Assembly: GCF_000378205.1 (NCBI RefSeq)
Contig: NZ_KB899418.1
Location: 1-64,000 of the forward strand
From: Sediminispirochaeta bajacaliforniensis DSM 16054
Lineage (GTDB): Bacteria > Spirochaetota > Spirochaetia > DSM-16054 > Sediminispirochaetaceae
Direction: 5' to 3'
DNA: 64,000 bases
Shown here: piece by piece, positions 24,895 to 34,862 of the stretch
Numbering within the stretch: position 1 is the stretch's first letter
How the letters are laid out: each line of letters starts with the position of its first letter
Made by a program: the position numbers and the translations under genes
Notes under the pieces: generated by a model
What the model was told of the DNA's origin: nothing
What the model saw: the letters and a program-made list of their open reading frames with translations, nothing else
The model's database searches: none

Positions 24895-25815
24895 TTAGAG
24901 CTTGTCTTTTGTAATAACGGAAACGCCGGTATCGACATACTTCGCACCGACGTCTTCACCCTTGAGGACCTTCACGGCACTCTTCATTCCCTCGTAGCCC
25001 ATTACGTCAGGATTCTGAGCCATGGTTGCAAGCAGGTAGCCGTTCTTGATAAGGCTCAGGATCATATCTGATTTATCAAAGCCTACACCGATGATATTCT
25101 TTCCGGCCTCCTGAATGGCGTTTCCGGTTCCTACGGTACAGCCTTCGTTGGCACCGAAGATTCCCACACAACCAAGGGTAATGTAGTTGGCGGCAATATC
25201 GTTGGAGCGGGCCGCATCGCCGTCAGAGTACTGGGTTTCAAGAATTTCAAAATCGGTTCCTTTGAAGGCTTCGCGGAAGCCCGCTTCACGGGCCACAGTG
25301 CTGGCTGTTGCTGCATTAACATTCACGATACCGATCTTGCCGCTGGTAACACCTGAGGCAGCAAGGGCCTTGATCATTTCTTCACCAGCTGTCTTTCCGG
25401 CGGCTTTGTTGTCGGTAGCAAGGGTTTGATAACCAGGAAAATCAGCGGCGGAATCGACATAGAGAATCTTTACCCCTGCGTCGGAAGCCTCTTTCAGGGC
25501 ACTGGTAACGGCGGTAGGCCCGTTGGCAGCAAGAAGAATGGCCTGTGCACCACCGGCAACGGCGTTGTTGATCATCTCAATCTGTTTGGCATCATCTTTT
25601 ACATCGGGTGCCATCCACTTATAAGAAACATCTCCCAGTTCCTCGGCGGCTTTCTGACAGCCGGCATCCACGTTTACCCAGTGCTGGTCCATCTGATCCA
25701 TGGTGATCAAATAAATCTTGTACTTACCCGATTCCTGCGAACCCGATGCGAAAAGTGTGGCTCCCACACTCAAAAGCACCATCATCGCAACCATAACCCG
25801 AATGCTCTTCTTCAT
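24895..25815 (-). CDS. Sugar ABC transporter periplasmic binding protein (RbsB type)
   Basis: This 306-residue periplasmic-binding protein has a signal peptide (VMVAMMVLLSVGATLFA, cut before SGSQES). It belongs to the type I (ribose/galactose) fold: LITMDQMDQHWVNVDAGC near the N-terminus, AILLAANGPTAVTSALKEA, TLATDNKAAGKTAGEEM, GVGFDKSDM and GYLLATMAQNPDVMGYEG. It delivers a sugar or related small polyol to the RbsC/RbsA-type genes encoded before it. The gene is the last of a six-gene minus-strand operon and is followed by a terminator. The ligand cannot be read from the sequence. Confidence 0.9.
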   Translation of the reverse strand: MKKSIRVMVAMMVLLSVGATLFASGSQESGKYKIYLITMDQMDQHWVNVDAGCQKAAEELGDVSYKWMAPDVKDDAKQIEMINNAVAGGAQAILLAANGPTAVTSALKEASDAGVKILYVDSAADFPGYQTLATDNKAAGKTAGEEMIKALAASGVTSGKIGIVNVNAATASTVAREAGFREAFKGTDFEILETQYSDGDAARSNDIAANYITLGCVGIFGANEGCTVGTGNAIQEAGKNIIGVGFDKSDMILSLIKNGYLLATMAQNPDVMGYEGMKSAVKVLKGEDVGAKYVDTGVSVITKDKL

Positions 25816-25883
25816 AACATCCTCCTATGTGGTATTCTCATGCACGATCTTCGTGCGATAAACCCGATATACACGCTATTAGA

Positions 25884-26915
25884 TTAGGCTTCCGCGGCCT
25901 GTGCTGCGCTTTTATCCTTCCGCAGCTTGAAGGAACCTGACCGGACAATCACATCAAGCAAAACGCTGACGACAACAATAACACCGATAATAATGTTTCG
26001 AATGGCCACCGGGGCACCTGCAAACTGCAGACCATTCTGTAAAACGCCCCAGATTGAGGCACCGACCACGGTACCGAGCAAGAGCCCCTGGCCGCCGAGG
26101 GTGGAAACACCGCCGATAACCGAAGCAGCAACAGCATACAATTCGTAGGTGGTTCCCGCATCCATTGCTCCCATCCCGCTGGTTGCACAAAAAATCAAAC
26201 CGACGACCGTCGAACAAAAGGCGCTGATCACGTAGGTCTTGGTCGTGACGACAACAATATTGACCCCGGAAAGCCGGGCTGCATCGATATTCGAACCGAC
26301 TGCATAAATATGGCGTCCTGTCCGTGTCCTGCTGAGGACAAAATTGAAAATGGCCCACAACACAAAGGCTATCCATATGGTGTTGTAGAGATTAAAGGTC
26401 TTCCCATAGTAGAAAAAGTCTCGAAATCCCTGCGCCGCCTCTCCGATGGAATCGGTATTGTAGTTGTTGTTGGCGATCTGTGCGATTCCCCGGGCGATGG
26501 TCATGGTTCCAAGGGTTGCAATAAAGGGAGGAACCTTGCATAGAGAAACAAGCAGACCGTTACCCACTCCGACAGCAAGACAAGCGATAAGGGTTAACAA
26601 TACCGAAACCCATGGGTTGATTCCCTTGGTCATGAGAGTAGCACTGATCATTGTCGACATCCCGACCACCGAACCAATCGAAAGGTCGATATTGCCGGTG
26701 ATAAGTACATATGATTGACCAATACCAATGAGCAAAATAGGAGCTATCTGACGAAGGAGATTGCTCAAATTCTTTGACGAGAAAAATACAGGATTAAGGA
26801 TGGCGAACACTACACAAAGGAAAATCAAACCAACCGTTACGGTGAGCACCTGCCCCATACCCCGGACCGATAACATCCGTTTTAAGACACCTACTCTCTT
26901 ATCTTCGTTAACCAT
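25884..26915 (-). CDS. Sugar ABC transporter permease (RbsC type)
   Basis: This 343-residue membrane protein has about 8-10 helices and the BPD_transp_2 family wording: NLLRQIAPILLIGIGQSYVL, TGNIDLSIGSVVGMS, PPFIATLGTMTIARGIAQI, GRHIYAVGSNIDAARLSGVN and VIGGVSTLGGQGLLLGTVVG. It forms the channel for the RbsB-like and RbsA-like partners. It lies between their genes on the minus strand with short gaps (about 50-70 bases). Confidence 0.92.
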   Translation of the reverse strand: MVNEDKRVGVLKRMLSVRGMGQVLTVTVGLIFLCVVFAILNPVFFSSKNLSNLLRQIAPILLIGIGQSYVLITGNIDLSIGSVVGMSTMISATLMTKGINPWVSVLLTLIACLAVGVGNGLLVSLCKVPPFIATLGTMTIARGIAQIANNNYNTDSIGEAAQGFRDFFYYGKTFNLYNTIWIAFVLWAIFNFVLSRTRTGRHIYAVGSNIDAARLSGVNIVVVTTKTYVISAFCSTVVGLIFCATSGMGAMDAGTTYELYAVAASVIGGVSTLGGQGLLLGTVVGASIWGVLQNGLQFAGAPVAIRNIIIGVIVVVSVLLDVIVRSGSFKLRKDKSAAQAAEA

Positions 26916-26966
26916 ACTACCATTTACCTCTTCTCTTCAGTAATCTTTTTCAAGTAAGTCCGGTTC

Positions 26967-28490
26967 TTATGCCGGTTCCCGTTCCTCACCAAACTTGTCT
27001 TCAAATCTGGTCGCAAGTTCGAGGATCTTTTCCTGGGTAACCTCCGAAGCATCAAGCTCCCCTGTTACCCTTCCGTCGCACATCACGATGATTCTGTCGG
27101 CAATGCCCATGATTTCCGACATTTCAGACGAGACGAACAGAACCCCGATCCCTTCGCGCTTTAATTCGTTCATGAGGTTGTAGATCTCAACCTTCGCCGC
27201 AACATCGATACCTCGGGTCGGTTCGTCGAACATAACTATTCGGCTTTTTCTTGCAAGCCACTTACCTACTACGATCTTCTGTTGGTTTCCTCCAGAAAGG
27301 CTGGCGGCGGGAACGTCGGCATTCGGCATGCGCACGGAAAAACTCTTTTTCGTCTGCCGCACCATCTCCGACTCACGGTGGCGGTTTACCACGCCCAGAC
27401 GGTTACAGATGATATCAAGGTTCGGTAAGGCGATATTTTCACGGATGGAGAGTTTTATGCACAGTCCATCTTTCTTACGATCTTCGGGAACAAGGACCAC
27501 GCCCTGACGAATGGCGCTTGCGGGAGAATCAATGGAAATGGGCATACCGTCAAGGATAAAACCTCCTGAATCCCTCGCATCAATACCGAAAATCGCCCGG
27601 GTCGTCTCGGTTCTGCCCGCACCCATCAAACCGGCAATGCCTACGATTTCTCCTTCATTGACCGTAAAGGAGACATCGCGGACCATCCGTCCGGCATTGA
27701 GGGAACGCACCTCGAAAATGGTCTTTCCCTTGTGACCTTCGATACGCGGAAACTGTTCATTGATCTCTCGGCCGACCATGTTTCCGATAATTTGATCCAT
27801 GGTCAAATCGGTAAAATTGCTTTGAAGGATGAACTTCCCATCCCGCATGATGGTCACCCGATCAACGATATGTTTCAGCTCTTCAAGACGGTGACTTATA
27901 TAGACGATACCGTGTCCTTTCGCTCTCAGTTGCCTGATAAGGATAAAAAGATCGTCGATCTCTTTGCTTGTCAGGGCACTGGTCGGCTCATCCATGATGA
28001 GAATACGTGCATTACTGGAGAGAGCCTTTGCAATCTCCACCATCTGCTGTTTGGAAACAGCAAGGTCACCGACAAGCATGTCGGGATCGATATCGATCTG
28101 AAGCTGGCCAAGGATATCCGCCGCCTGGTGCCTCATATCCCGATCGTTGAGGATCCCCCCTGCAACCACATGTTCCCTCCCGAGGAAAATATTCTCGGCA
28201 ACGGTAAGATGAGGGCACATGTTGAGTTCCTGATGGATGATTGCAACACCATGCCTTTTCGCCAGCTTAGGGTTCAGGTCCCCTACCGACTCTCCGAAAA
28301 TGGTGAGGTCCCCTTTGTCGCGGGTATAGACACCGCTGAGAATTTTCATGAGGGTGGACTTACCTGCGCCGTTTTCTCCCAAAAGGGCCATTACCTCTCC
28401 CGAACGCAGCTCGAAAGAGACGTCATCCAGTGCCTTGACCCCGGGAAACGACTTATCAATATGTTCCATGGTTACGATTACTTCGTTCAT
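26967..28490 (-). CDS. Sugar ABC transporter ATP-binding protein (RbsA type, two ABC domains)
   Basis: This 507-residue protein has two ABC domains. The N-terminal one is fully catalytic: GENGAGKSTLMKIL, the signature-like LAVSKQQMVEIAKAL, Walker B ILIMDEPTSALT, and the switch YISHRLEEL. The C-terminal one has the usual degenerate Walker A of sugar importers (GLMGAGRTETTRAIFG) but a good LSGGNQQK and VMFDEPTRGID. It powers the importer. It directly follows the degenerate ABC homologue (62 bases downstream on the minus strand), which makes the contrast between the two paralogues informative. Confidence 0.93.
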   Translation of the reverse strand: MNEVIVTMEHIDKSFPGVKALDDVSFELRSGEVMALLGENGAGKSTLMKILSGVYTRDKGDLTIFGESVGDLNPKLAKRHGVAIIHQELNMCPHLTVAENIFLGREHVVAGGILNDRDMRHQAADILGQLQIDIDPDMLVGDLAVSKQQMVEIAKALSSNARILIMDEPTSALTSKEIDDLFILIRQLRAKGHGIVYISHRLEELKHIVDRVTIMRDGKFILQSNFTDLTMDQIIGNMVGREINEQFPRIEGHKGKTIFEVRSLNAGRMVRDVSFTVNEGEIVGIAGLMGAGRTETTRAIFGIDARDSGGFILDGMPISIDSPASAIRQGVVLVPEDRKKDGLCIKLSIRENIALPNLDIICNRLGVVNRHRESEMVRQTKKSFSVRMPNADVPAASLSGGNQQKIVVGKWLARKSRIVMFDEPTRGIDVAAKVEIYNLMNELKREGIGVLFVSSEMSEIMGIADRIIVMCDGRVTGELDASEVTQEKILELATRFEDKFGEEREPA

Positions 28491-28551
28491 ACATCCAGTA
28501 CAAGGCCATTTCCGTAATCTGTAAAGGGTGACGAAATTGGTAAAAAGGGGG

Positions 28552-30018
28552 TCATTCTTTGGATATGTGTACGGAATCGAGAGAAGAGAAGGTCTGTCGC
28601 GCTATTTCTCGCACGACTCTGCCGTTTTTTACCACCAAAAGCCGGTCGGCGACCTGAAGGGAATCGGAAAGACTGACAGCAAGAATGAGGACAGCAATTC
28701 CCCGCTGCCTGATCAGATTGATAAGCTGAATGATACGAAGTCTCTGATAGAAATCGATGCCGGCAAAAGGCTGGACACAGACAACCAGACGCGGTTTCTG
28801 TAACAATATACGATGATAGACCAACTCATAAAGATCGTGGAGCGAGAGCCCTGCAAGGGAAGGGGCATCGATCACCGGTCCTATCAGCGGAAGGTATTCC
28901 CGTCGAATGCTTCGCAGATAACGCCTCTTTGTCCAGAAGAACGGGAGACGATCATCGGCAAGGAAACAAAGGTTATCCAGATAGCTCATATCGGCGAAGA
29001 GGTTACTGCGGGTGGGTTTTTCATCGATGAAGGCAAAAAGCCGTCTGGCTTTTGAAAAAGAGCGGCCCGCTATACGGATACTCCCCTTTTCCGGCGTTTT
29101 TTTATCACGACAAAGAGCGAGGAATGGGGAAAGCAGGGAATTATCGAGGTCAAGGAGGATAAGGCATTCACCGGCAAAAAGTGAGAGCGAAAGGTCCTGA
29201 ATCGTCTCCCGATAGAGATTTCGAAGCTCAAGAACGGGTTTTTCGGCTCTCCGCTTATCGGTTGTCTGCCTGGGAGCATCCTTGTTAATAAAAAAAACAA
29301 ACCCCTGGGGGAAGCGGCACATGAGATCGTTATTCATTTGGTCCGCTCGCAGGGTCTTGAGGATTTTCCCATCCTCCATCAAGACCGTTCGATTGCAAAG
29401 GGGAAAAACCTCTTCATGATGGTTGCAGACATAGAGAAACGAGAGGCCGAGGGAGGCATAGTAGCGAATCACCCGATGGATACGCGACAGGTCAACGGGA
29501 CTCGCAACATTACTAACATCCCTAATAATGATCAAACGGGCACCGGCAACCACTGCTTTCAGCAATTCCACCAGCCAGCGCGTAAAAAAGGGCAATCGTT
29601 CTACCGGTTCATGCGGGGGAATTGAGATATCAAGCCCCTCACACAACCGTTCCAACTGATCGGAAAGCACCCCATCGTTTATGAGGTACTTTTTCATGCC
29701 GCCACGAACAACGAATATATTGTCGGTAACACTCATCGACCCGATGAGCCTGCTCCGTTTTTCAATAACGGCAACAGGATTCGCAGTCGAACGCTTCCAG
29801 CGATAGTCATTCACTACCCTCTCGAAAAACCACACATAACCGTAACGGATAGGCCCGTTATACTTGATGAGGTCGAGGAGCTCCTCCAACCCCTGGGCGT
29901 TGATGGGTATAAGCCCGAGAATTTCCCCCACAAAGAGATGCATGCTCAGCGAATCAAGCAACTTGACGTTTTCCCGATAGATCGTGATTCTGTCAAGCCA
30001 CAGGAGCTCCTTCCTCAT
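28552..30018 (-). CDS. Degenerate RbsA-like ABC protein without catalytic motifs (pseudo-ATPase)
   Basis: The 488 residues follow the two-domain RbsA plan from end to end, with strand, helix and switch positions recognisable (LYVCNHHEEVFPLCNRTVLM; VLILAVSLSDSLQVADRLLVV). All ATP-binding motifs are lost. The first Walker A reads GLIPINAQGLEEL (35-47) and the second ILLDLDNSLLSPF. The signature positions read LPFFTRWLVELLKA and LSLHDLYELVY, and the Walker B positions read LIIIRDVSN and VVCVQPFAG. The frame is intact over 1.47 kb, so this is not simple decay. The ATG overlaps the stop of the kinase gene (ATGA, 30015-30018) and a true RbsA follows. It is probably a non-catalytic partner linking transporter and two-component system; that role is inference. 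Confidence 0.82.
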   Translation of the reverse strand: MRKELLWLDRITIYRENVKLLDSLSMHLFVGEILGLIPINAQGLEELLDLIKYNGPIRYGYVWFFERVVNDYRWKRSTANPVAVIEKRSRLIGSMSVTDNIFVVRGGMKKYLINDGVLSDQLERLCEGLDISIPPHEPVERLPFFTRWLVELLKAVVAGARLIIIRDVSNVASPVDLSRIHRVIRYYASLGLSFLYVCNHHEEVFPLCNRTVLMEDGKILKTLRADQMNNDLMCRFPQGFVFFINKDAPRQTTDKRRAEKPVLELRNLYRETIQDLSLSLFAGECLILLDLDNSLLSPFLALCRDKKTPEKGSIRIAGRSFSKARRLFAFIDEKPTRSNLFADMSYLDNLCFLADDRLPFFWTKRRYLRSIRREYLPLIGPVIDAPSLAGLSLHDLYELVYHRILLQKPRLVVCVQPFAGIDFYQRLRIIQLINLIRQRGIAVLILAVSLSDSLQVADRLLVVKNGRVVREIARQTFSSLDSVHISKE

Positions 30019-31037
30019 TGTACCCCCGATTTTTGATCAACGATCCGCGGCAAAACAACCTCCACGTCGGTACCGACGGATGGTGTACTGGTAATGGTCA
30101 CCCCATATTGCTCACCAAAAAGAAGTTTGATGCGGTTATTGACGTTTACGATCGCAATGCCACCCCGATTCCGTCCTCCACTCACATGACTTAGAGAACG
30201 TATGGCAAGATTTCGATTTAGTTCCTCGAGCACTTCGTTTTCCATGCCGACGCCATCGTCACTCACGGTAATGAGTAGGCGGGTCTCGGTCGTTTCCAGC
30301 TGAACCCGCAAGAGCCCCTCCCCGACCTTACGTTCCAGGCCATGCAGAATAGAGTTCTCTACAATGGGCTGAAGAATCAGCTTGGGCAAGCGGTAGGCAT
30401 AAATTTCCGAGCGCTCAGCCTCGTCTATCTCAATACGCAGCTGCAGCCGCTTGCCGAAGCGATACTGCTGAATCAGAAAATAGGTTTCGATATTGCCGAG
30501 CTCATCCTCGACCGTAACAAGATGATCCATGGTACTGATGGTATAGCGGAAGAAGGTGGAAAGGGCCTCGGTCATTTCGGCTATGGAATGTACCCCCGCA
30601 CTTAAGGCCTCGCTGCGAATACCCTCCAGGGTGTTATAGAGAAAATGGGGATTTATCTGGTTTTGCAGGGCAAGATACTGTTCCTGACGTTTACTCGCCT
30701 GAAGCAGATCCCGGGTCTGCAAGAGCTCGTTCAGCCTTGCAAGGGTGTCATGCATTCCCGCGCTGTAGGGATACCGGACGTCGTAGACCCCCTCCAGGGT
30801 ATAACCCGCTGCAAAAAGTGCAAGCAATTTCTCAGTTTCGTTAAAGGGAACCACGATCTTCTGCCAGGTTATGCCAAAAAGGGTCGCCAGAAAAACGGAG
30901 AAAAGCAAGGGAAGCCAGATTGAGACAATCTCTTCGGCGGCAAGGGACCATAGCACCACCACGGCGATGAGCATGGCAAAGAAAAGAAGTGCAAAGAGTA
31001 GTAAAAGCTGTACCATCAAACCCATTTTTCGAACCAC
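30015..31037 (-). CDS. YesM/LytS-type sensor histidine kinase with minimal membrane anchor
   Basis: About 340 residues, with the start placed at GTG 31037 after GAGGTG. Two hydrophobic helices at the N-terminus (LLLLFALLFFAMLIAVVVL and IWLPLLFSVFLATLFGI) are separated by only a few residues, so there is no periplasmic sensor domain. Then come a short HAMP-like linker, the phospho-acceptor block LQNQINPHFLYNTLEGIRSE and an ATPase domain with LILQPIVENSILHGLE and VSDDGVGM. YesM kinases usually carry a large extracellular sensor. Its absence suggests the signal comes from another membrane protein, most likely the ABC importer encoded in the same operon. The stop overlaps the start of the degenerate ABC gene. 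Confidence 0.88.
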   Translation of the reverse strand: MVRKMGLMVQLLLLFALLFFAMLIAVVVLWSLAAEEIVSIWLPLLFSVFLATLFGITWQKIVVPFNETEKLLALFAAGYTLEGVYDVRYPYSAGMHDTLARLNELLQTRDLLQASKRQEQYLALQNQINPHFLYNTLEGIRSEALSAGVHSIAEMTEALSTFFRYTISTMDHLVTVEDELGNIETYFLIQQYRFGKRLQLRIEIDEAERSEIYAYRLPKLILQPIVENSILHGLERKVGEGLLRVQLETTETRLLITVSDDGVGMENEVLEELNRNLAIRSLSHVSGGRNRGGIAIVNVNNRIKLLFGEQYGVTITSTPSVGTDVEVVLPRIVDQKSGVQ

Positions 31038-31045
31038 GGGGCACC

Positions 31046-32659
31046 TCAACTGTACAACTTGCGAAATTCACTCGGTTTTATTCCAACCATCCGTTTAAAA
31101 AGCCGGGTAAAATACTTCGTATCGCTATACCCGATCGCAGAAGAAATCTGAGCGACCGTCTGCTTGGAAGAGCGCAGAAGCTCTTTTGCGTAATCAATGC
31201 GGATACCAGTCAGATACTCAAGGAAACCGGACCCTGTTTCCCGTTTGAATATGAGGCTGAAATAAGAGGGGCTGAGACCCACTATGTCGGCTACCTGTTC
31301 AAGAGAAATTCCGCTCTCCCTGTAGTGATCACCGATGTAACGTCTGGCCTCTCTGATTGGCCGGCTCTCCGCCTGTCGCCGTGATTCGGCCATCGATTCC
31401 AAAAGAGTCTTTGTGAGTGTGCGAAGACGATCATGCAGGGCCTTTACACTAGGCAGGAGGTCCAATTCACTCTCGAAACGCCTCTCAAGGGCCGAAAGAT
31501 CTTCAAGGAACTCCTCACCGCGATTTCTTAAAAGAACAAAAAGGCGATGACCGGCATCCTTGAGCGCATCAAGAAGAAGAACGCCTGTACACGCTTTCTG
31601 TGACAACACCGAGCGCATTAGTCTGTCGACAGCCCCCATGGCCGCCTCTGTATCAAGGAGATCACAGGCATGTTCCATATCACGATTCCATACGGCCAGG
31701 GCATCATTACAAGAACCGGACGAAAAAGGGGGAAGCTCCTCATACAGCTGACCGGTTTGAGAAAAGAGGCGTTGTCCTATGGCGATCTCGGCATCTCTGC
31801 GGGACTCGGCTATTCGTCCGATAGCATCGATGGCCTGTCCGAGGGAAGTGGTAAGCTGAACGACCTCAAAGATACTCCCCTGGACTTGCAATTCGTCGTT
31901 GATACGTTTTACCGCTTTTCTTACTTCTTGTCGTTCCGATTCCGGATACCCAATCACAATATGTATCCGACACACGCCGATATAAAGTTCCAAATCGCTT
32001 GAACACCCATCGAGAAAGGCATGAGAAGCCGATTCCGCCTTTTCCGCGATCATGCGCACAATACCGTCGGAAAAATCAGAGGGCGGACAATCAATCTTTA
32101 TCATGATGGCTTGAAAAAGGCCGTCGCGAAAGTGATAGCCATAGGTATCGTTGATCGTTTCCAGTTCAACATGACAATCGGAAGGGAAAGCAAAGACAAA
32201 ATCATGGAAAAAATCTTTTCGAAGTTTGCCAAGGCTGTTTTCAAGACGAGCAGCAAGTTCCCGACTACTCTGCTCTGCAGAAACACGCCGATAATGCCGT
32301 TCCGCTATCTTTTCCAAGGTGGCTGTCAACTCATCCTTTTTAATGGGCTTGAGCAAGTAATCCTCTACACCGTAACGAATAGCGTTATGGGCATATTCGA
32401 ACTGATGATAACCGCTTACAATGATAAAATCGATACCTTCCGTACTTTCCCTGATTCGTCTGATCAACTCAAGGCCGTCAAGTCCGGGCATACGGATATC
32501 GGTAATGACAAGATCGGGCCTTTCACGCTCTACAAGGGCCAGGCCGTCGATGCCGTTGTATGCCGTACCGACCACCTCCATTCCCAGGGAAGACCAATCA
32601 ACCAGCTGAAGTATCAACCGACACACTTTTTCTTCATCGTCGAGAACAACGACCGTCAC
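31046..32659 (-). CDS. YesN-type response regulator (REC plus AraC helix-turn-helix)
   Basis: This 537-residue regulator has a receiver domain (1-120) with the acidic pair in VVLDDEEKV, the phosphorylation site in PDLVITDIRMPGLDGLEL and the switch Lys in LLKPIKKDEL. A long middle region (125-425) of unknown fold follows, then a C-terminal AraC double helix-turn-helix (about 435-535) with ISLEQVADIVGLSPSYFSLIFK and TVAQISSAIGYSDTKYFTRLFK, here quoted as ISLEQVADIVGLSPSYF and QISSAIGYSDTKYFTRLF. It starts with GTG after GGAGG. As first gene of the six-gene operon it probably activates the operon itself when phosphorylated by the kinase encoded next. Confidence 0.92.
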   Translation of the reverse strand: MTVVVLDDEEKVCRLILQLVDWSSLGMEVVGTAYNGIDGLALVERERPDLVITDIRMPGLDGLELIRRIRESTEGIDFIIVSGYHQFEYAHNAIRYGVEDYLLKPIKKDELTATLEKIAERHYRRVSAEQSSRELAARLENSLGKLRKDFFHDFVFAFPSDCHVELETINDTYGYHFRDGLFQAIMIKIDCPPSDFSDGIVRMIAEKAESASHAFLDGCSSDLELYIGVCRIHIVIGYPESERQEVRKAVKRINDELQVQGSIFEVVQLTTSLGQAIDAIGRIAESRRDAEIAIGQRLFSQTGQLYEELPPFSSGSCNDALAVWNRDMEHACDLLDTEAAMGAVDRLMRSVLSQKACTGVLLLDALKDAGHRLFVLLRNRGEEFLEDLSALERRFESELDLLPSVKALHDRLRTLTKTLLESMAESRRQAESRPIREARRYIGDHYRESGISLEQVADIVGLSPSYFSLIFKRETGSGFLEYLTGIRIDYAKELLRSSKQTVAQISSAIGYSDTKYFTRLFKRMVGIKPSEFRKLYS

Positions 32660-32796
32660 AAACTATCCTCCAGCCTCCGATATATTCACGTAAGGGTAAT
32701 CCATTCTTAGGTCGAAAGACAATACTCATTATTTTTTGATAGCAAAATGTTGAACTTTGCCTCTCCATTACTACAATATGAATTCGGGGGTTCACA

Positions 32797-34722
32797 ATGA
32801 AGATGAAACTAAGAAACGAAATTCTCATTCCCATTCTGCTGACGGTGGTCATGGTTCTGGGTGGAATGACGACCCTGATCGTCGTACGTGTCGGCAAAAG
32901 TGCGAAGCAGGATGCGGAAAGCCTAGCGTTGGAGATAGCAGCGCATCAGGGCAATCAGTTTATATCTCAAATTGTTGTCGGGCTTGAAACTGCAAAAACC
33001 ATTTCAGGTGCTATGGCATCGATCGTAGAAAACAAGTTGGACATTGGGCGGGAAGAGGCAAATTTGATGCTCAAAACCATTCTTCAGGAGCACCCCGATC
33101 TTCTTGGGGTATGGATGGTATGGGAGCCGAATGCCTTTGACGGTAAGGACAAGCTGTATATCGATACGGTTGGGCATGACGAGACGGGCAGATTCATTCC
33201 CTACTGGAATCGCGTGGGAGGCTTACATCTCGAACCGACAATGGATTACGACGGTGGGGTTTATTATGAGGTACCGTTAAAAGAAAACAGGCTGTATGTA
33301 ACCGAACCGACCGTCTACGAAATCGGCGGAAAGAATACAATGGTGATCAGCCTAGCCGCTCCCATACGGGTAAACGGTAAGGCTGTAGGTGTCGCAGGCC
33401 TCGACCTTTCCATGGAACAGATGCAGGCTCTGGTTGCCGGAATTAAACCCTTTGAAGTCGGCTATGCCTATGCCGTAAGCCAGGAGCTGACAATGGCCGC
33501 TTATCCTCAAAGCGACATGATAGGCACATCTGCATTGGAGCATGTCAATTCAAAATATAAACAGGCCTTTAGCGAAGCCGTTAAGAATGGAACTGTTTTT
33601 CAGTTTCAGCAGGAATCGGCAAAAGACAAGGTTGTCTCCCTGCAGACCATCTATCCTCTCCACATAACCGGTGTAGAAGAGAACTGGGCCTTCGGCATTT
33701 CAATTCCGATGGATGTGGTTCTGACCCAAGCCCGAAATCTTGCCTTCCTCTCCGTGGCCATCAGCATCGTCGCTATTCTGCTTATAGCACTCATTATCTT
33801 CCTTATAACACGCAATATCGTTCAAAGCATTATCAAAGGGATAGATCTGGCAAAGGAAATTGCGATGGGTAACCTTACCGTTGCTGTCGACCGGCAATAT
33901 CTTTCCCGAAACGACGAGCTGGGAGAACTCGCAAAAAACCTGAATGACATGAAGAATCAGCTTTCACGTGTTGTTTCCGAGGTCATCAACTCGGCTGAGA
34001 ACATTACCAGTGGTAGCGGACAACTCAGCGAGAGTGCCGAGCAGCTCAGTCAGGGAGCTTCGGAACAGGCAAGCTCAGCCGAGGAAGTAAGCGCCAGCAT
34101 GGAAGAGATGGCAAGCAGCATTCGAAACAACGCCGATAATGCCTCAGAAACAGAGCGTATGAGCAAGCAGGCGGCCATTGAGGCAAAGGAAAGCGGAGAG
34201 ATTGCCGCAAGAGCCGTTGTTGCAATGAAAAATATTGTAGAGAAGATCACCATTATTGAAGAGATTGCACGGCAGACCGATCTACTCGCACTCAACGCTG
34301 CCATCGAAGCAGCCCGAGCCGGTGAACATGGAAAGGGCTTTGCCGTCGTCGCAAGCGAGGTCCGCAAATTGGCAGAACGAAGTCAGAAGGCGGCAGGAGA
34401 GATAAACGAACTGTCACGACACACCGTCAAGGAAGCCGATGAGTCCGGACAGAAACTGGAGGCCCTTGTCCCCGTCATTCAGAAAACGGCCGAACTCGTT
34501 CAGGAAATAAGTGCGGCCAGTAAAGAACAGAATAGCGGAGCCGAACAGATTAATCAGGCCCTTCTTCAGCTTGATCAGGTGATCCAGCATAATGCATCGG
34601 CATCCGAAGAGACAGCTTCCACGGCCGAAGAGTTGGCCGCCCAGGCAAAGCTGCTGCAGCAAGTGATAGCCTATTTCCGTGTCGATGAAGAGGAAAACCT
34701 GCCTGCTGTCACCGATTATTAG
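32797..34722 (+). CDS. Methyl-accepting chemotaxis protein with Cache sensor domain
   Basis: This 641-residue transmembrane chemoreceptor has an N-terminal helix ([21 protein letters not shown]), a periplasmic double-Cache-type sensor (about 40-305) with [17 protein letters not shown] and [16 protein letters not shown], a second helix (about 308-332), HAMP, and a signalling domain. The signalling tip reads [20 protein letters not shown] and [18 protein letters not shown], a standard consensus. Cache domains bind amino acids, organic acids or other small nutrients. It is divergent from the sugar-sensing operon, so it may respond to the same or a related nutrient, but the ligand is not evident. 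Confidence 0.92.
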   Translation: MKMKLRNEILIPILLTVVMVLGGMTTLIVVRVGKSAKQDAESLALEIAAHQGNQFISQIVVGLETAKTISGAMASIVENKLDIGREEANLMLKTILQEHPDLLGVWMVWEPNAFDGKDKLYIDTVGHDETGRFIPYWNRVGGLHLEPTMDYDGGVYYEVPLKENRLYVTEPTVYEIGGKNTMVISLAAPIRVNGKAVGVAGLDLSMEQMQALVAGIKPFEVGYAYAVSQELTMAAYPQSDMIGTSALEHVNSKYKQAFSEAVKNGTVFQFQQESAKDKVVSLQTIYPLHITGVEENWAFGISIPMDVVLTQARNLAFLSVAISIVAILLIALIIFLITRNIVQSIIKGIDLAKEIAMGNLTVAVDRQYLSRNDELGELAKNLNDMKNQLSRVVSEVINSAENITSGSGQLSESAEQLSQGASEQASSAEEVSASMEEMASSIRNNADNASETERMSKQAAIEAKESGEIAARAVVAMKNIVEKITIIEEIARQTDLLALNAAIEAARAGEHGKGFAVVASEVRKLAERSQKAAGEINELSRHTVKEADESGQKLEALVPVIQKTAELVQEISAASKEQNSGAEQINQALLQLDQVIQHNASASEETASTAEELAAQAKLLQQVIAYFRVDEEENLPAVTDY

Positions 34723-34770
34723 TGTTCCGAATAGTGGTGATTACTCATCAGCGATATCCAAATTGACAAG

Positions 34771-34801
34771 AAAACGGCCTCGCTTTTTCGGAGGCCGTTT
34801 T
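34771..34801. terminator. Bidirectional intrinsic terminator
   Basis: AAAACGGCCTC (34771-34781) and GAGGCCGTTTT (34791-34801) pair perfectly around a T-rich loop, with A and T runs at the two outer edges. It lies between the convergent chemoreceptor and lipoprotein genes and can serve both. Confidence 0.85.
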
Positions 34802-34862
34802 CCCTATCTAAAACATCCTTACTAAAACATCCTCAAAGAGAGCATGAACAGCCAATCACTGA

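Noticed and set aside
28552-30018. Degenerate ABC gene as a plain pseudogene
   Set aside because: The frame is uninterrupted over 488 codons, the RbsA fold pattern is kept, and the start overlaps the kinase stop, which does not fit random decay.
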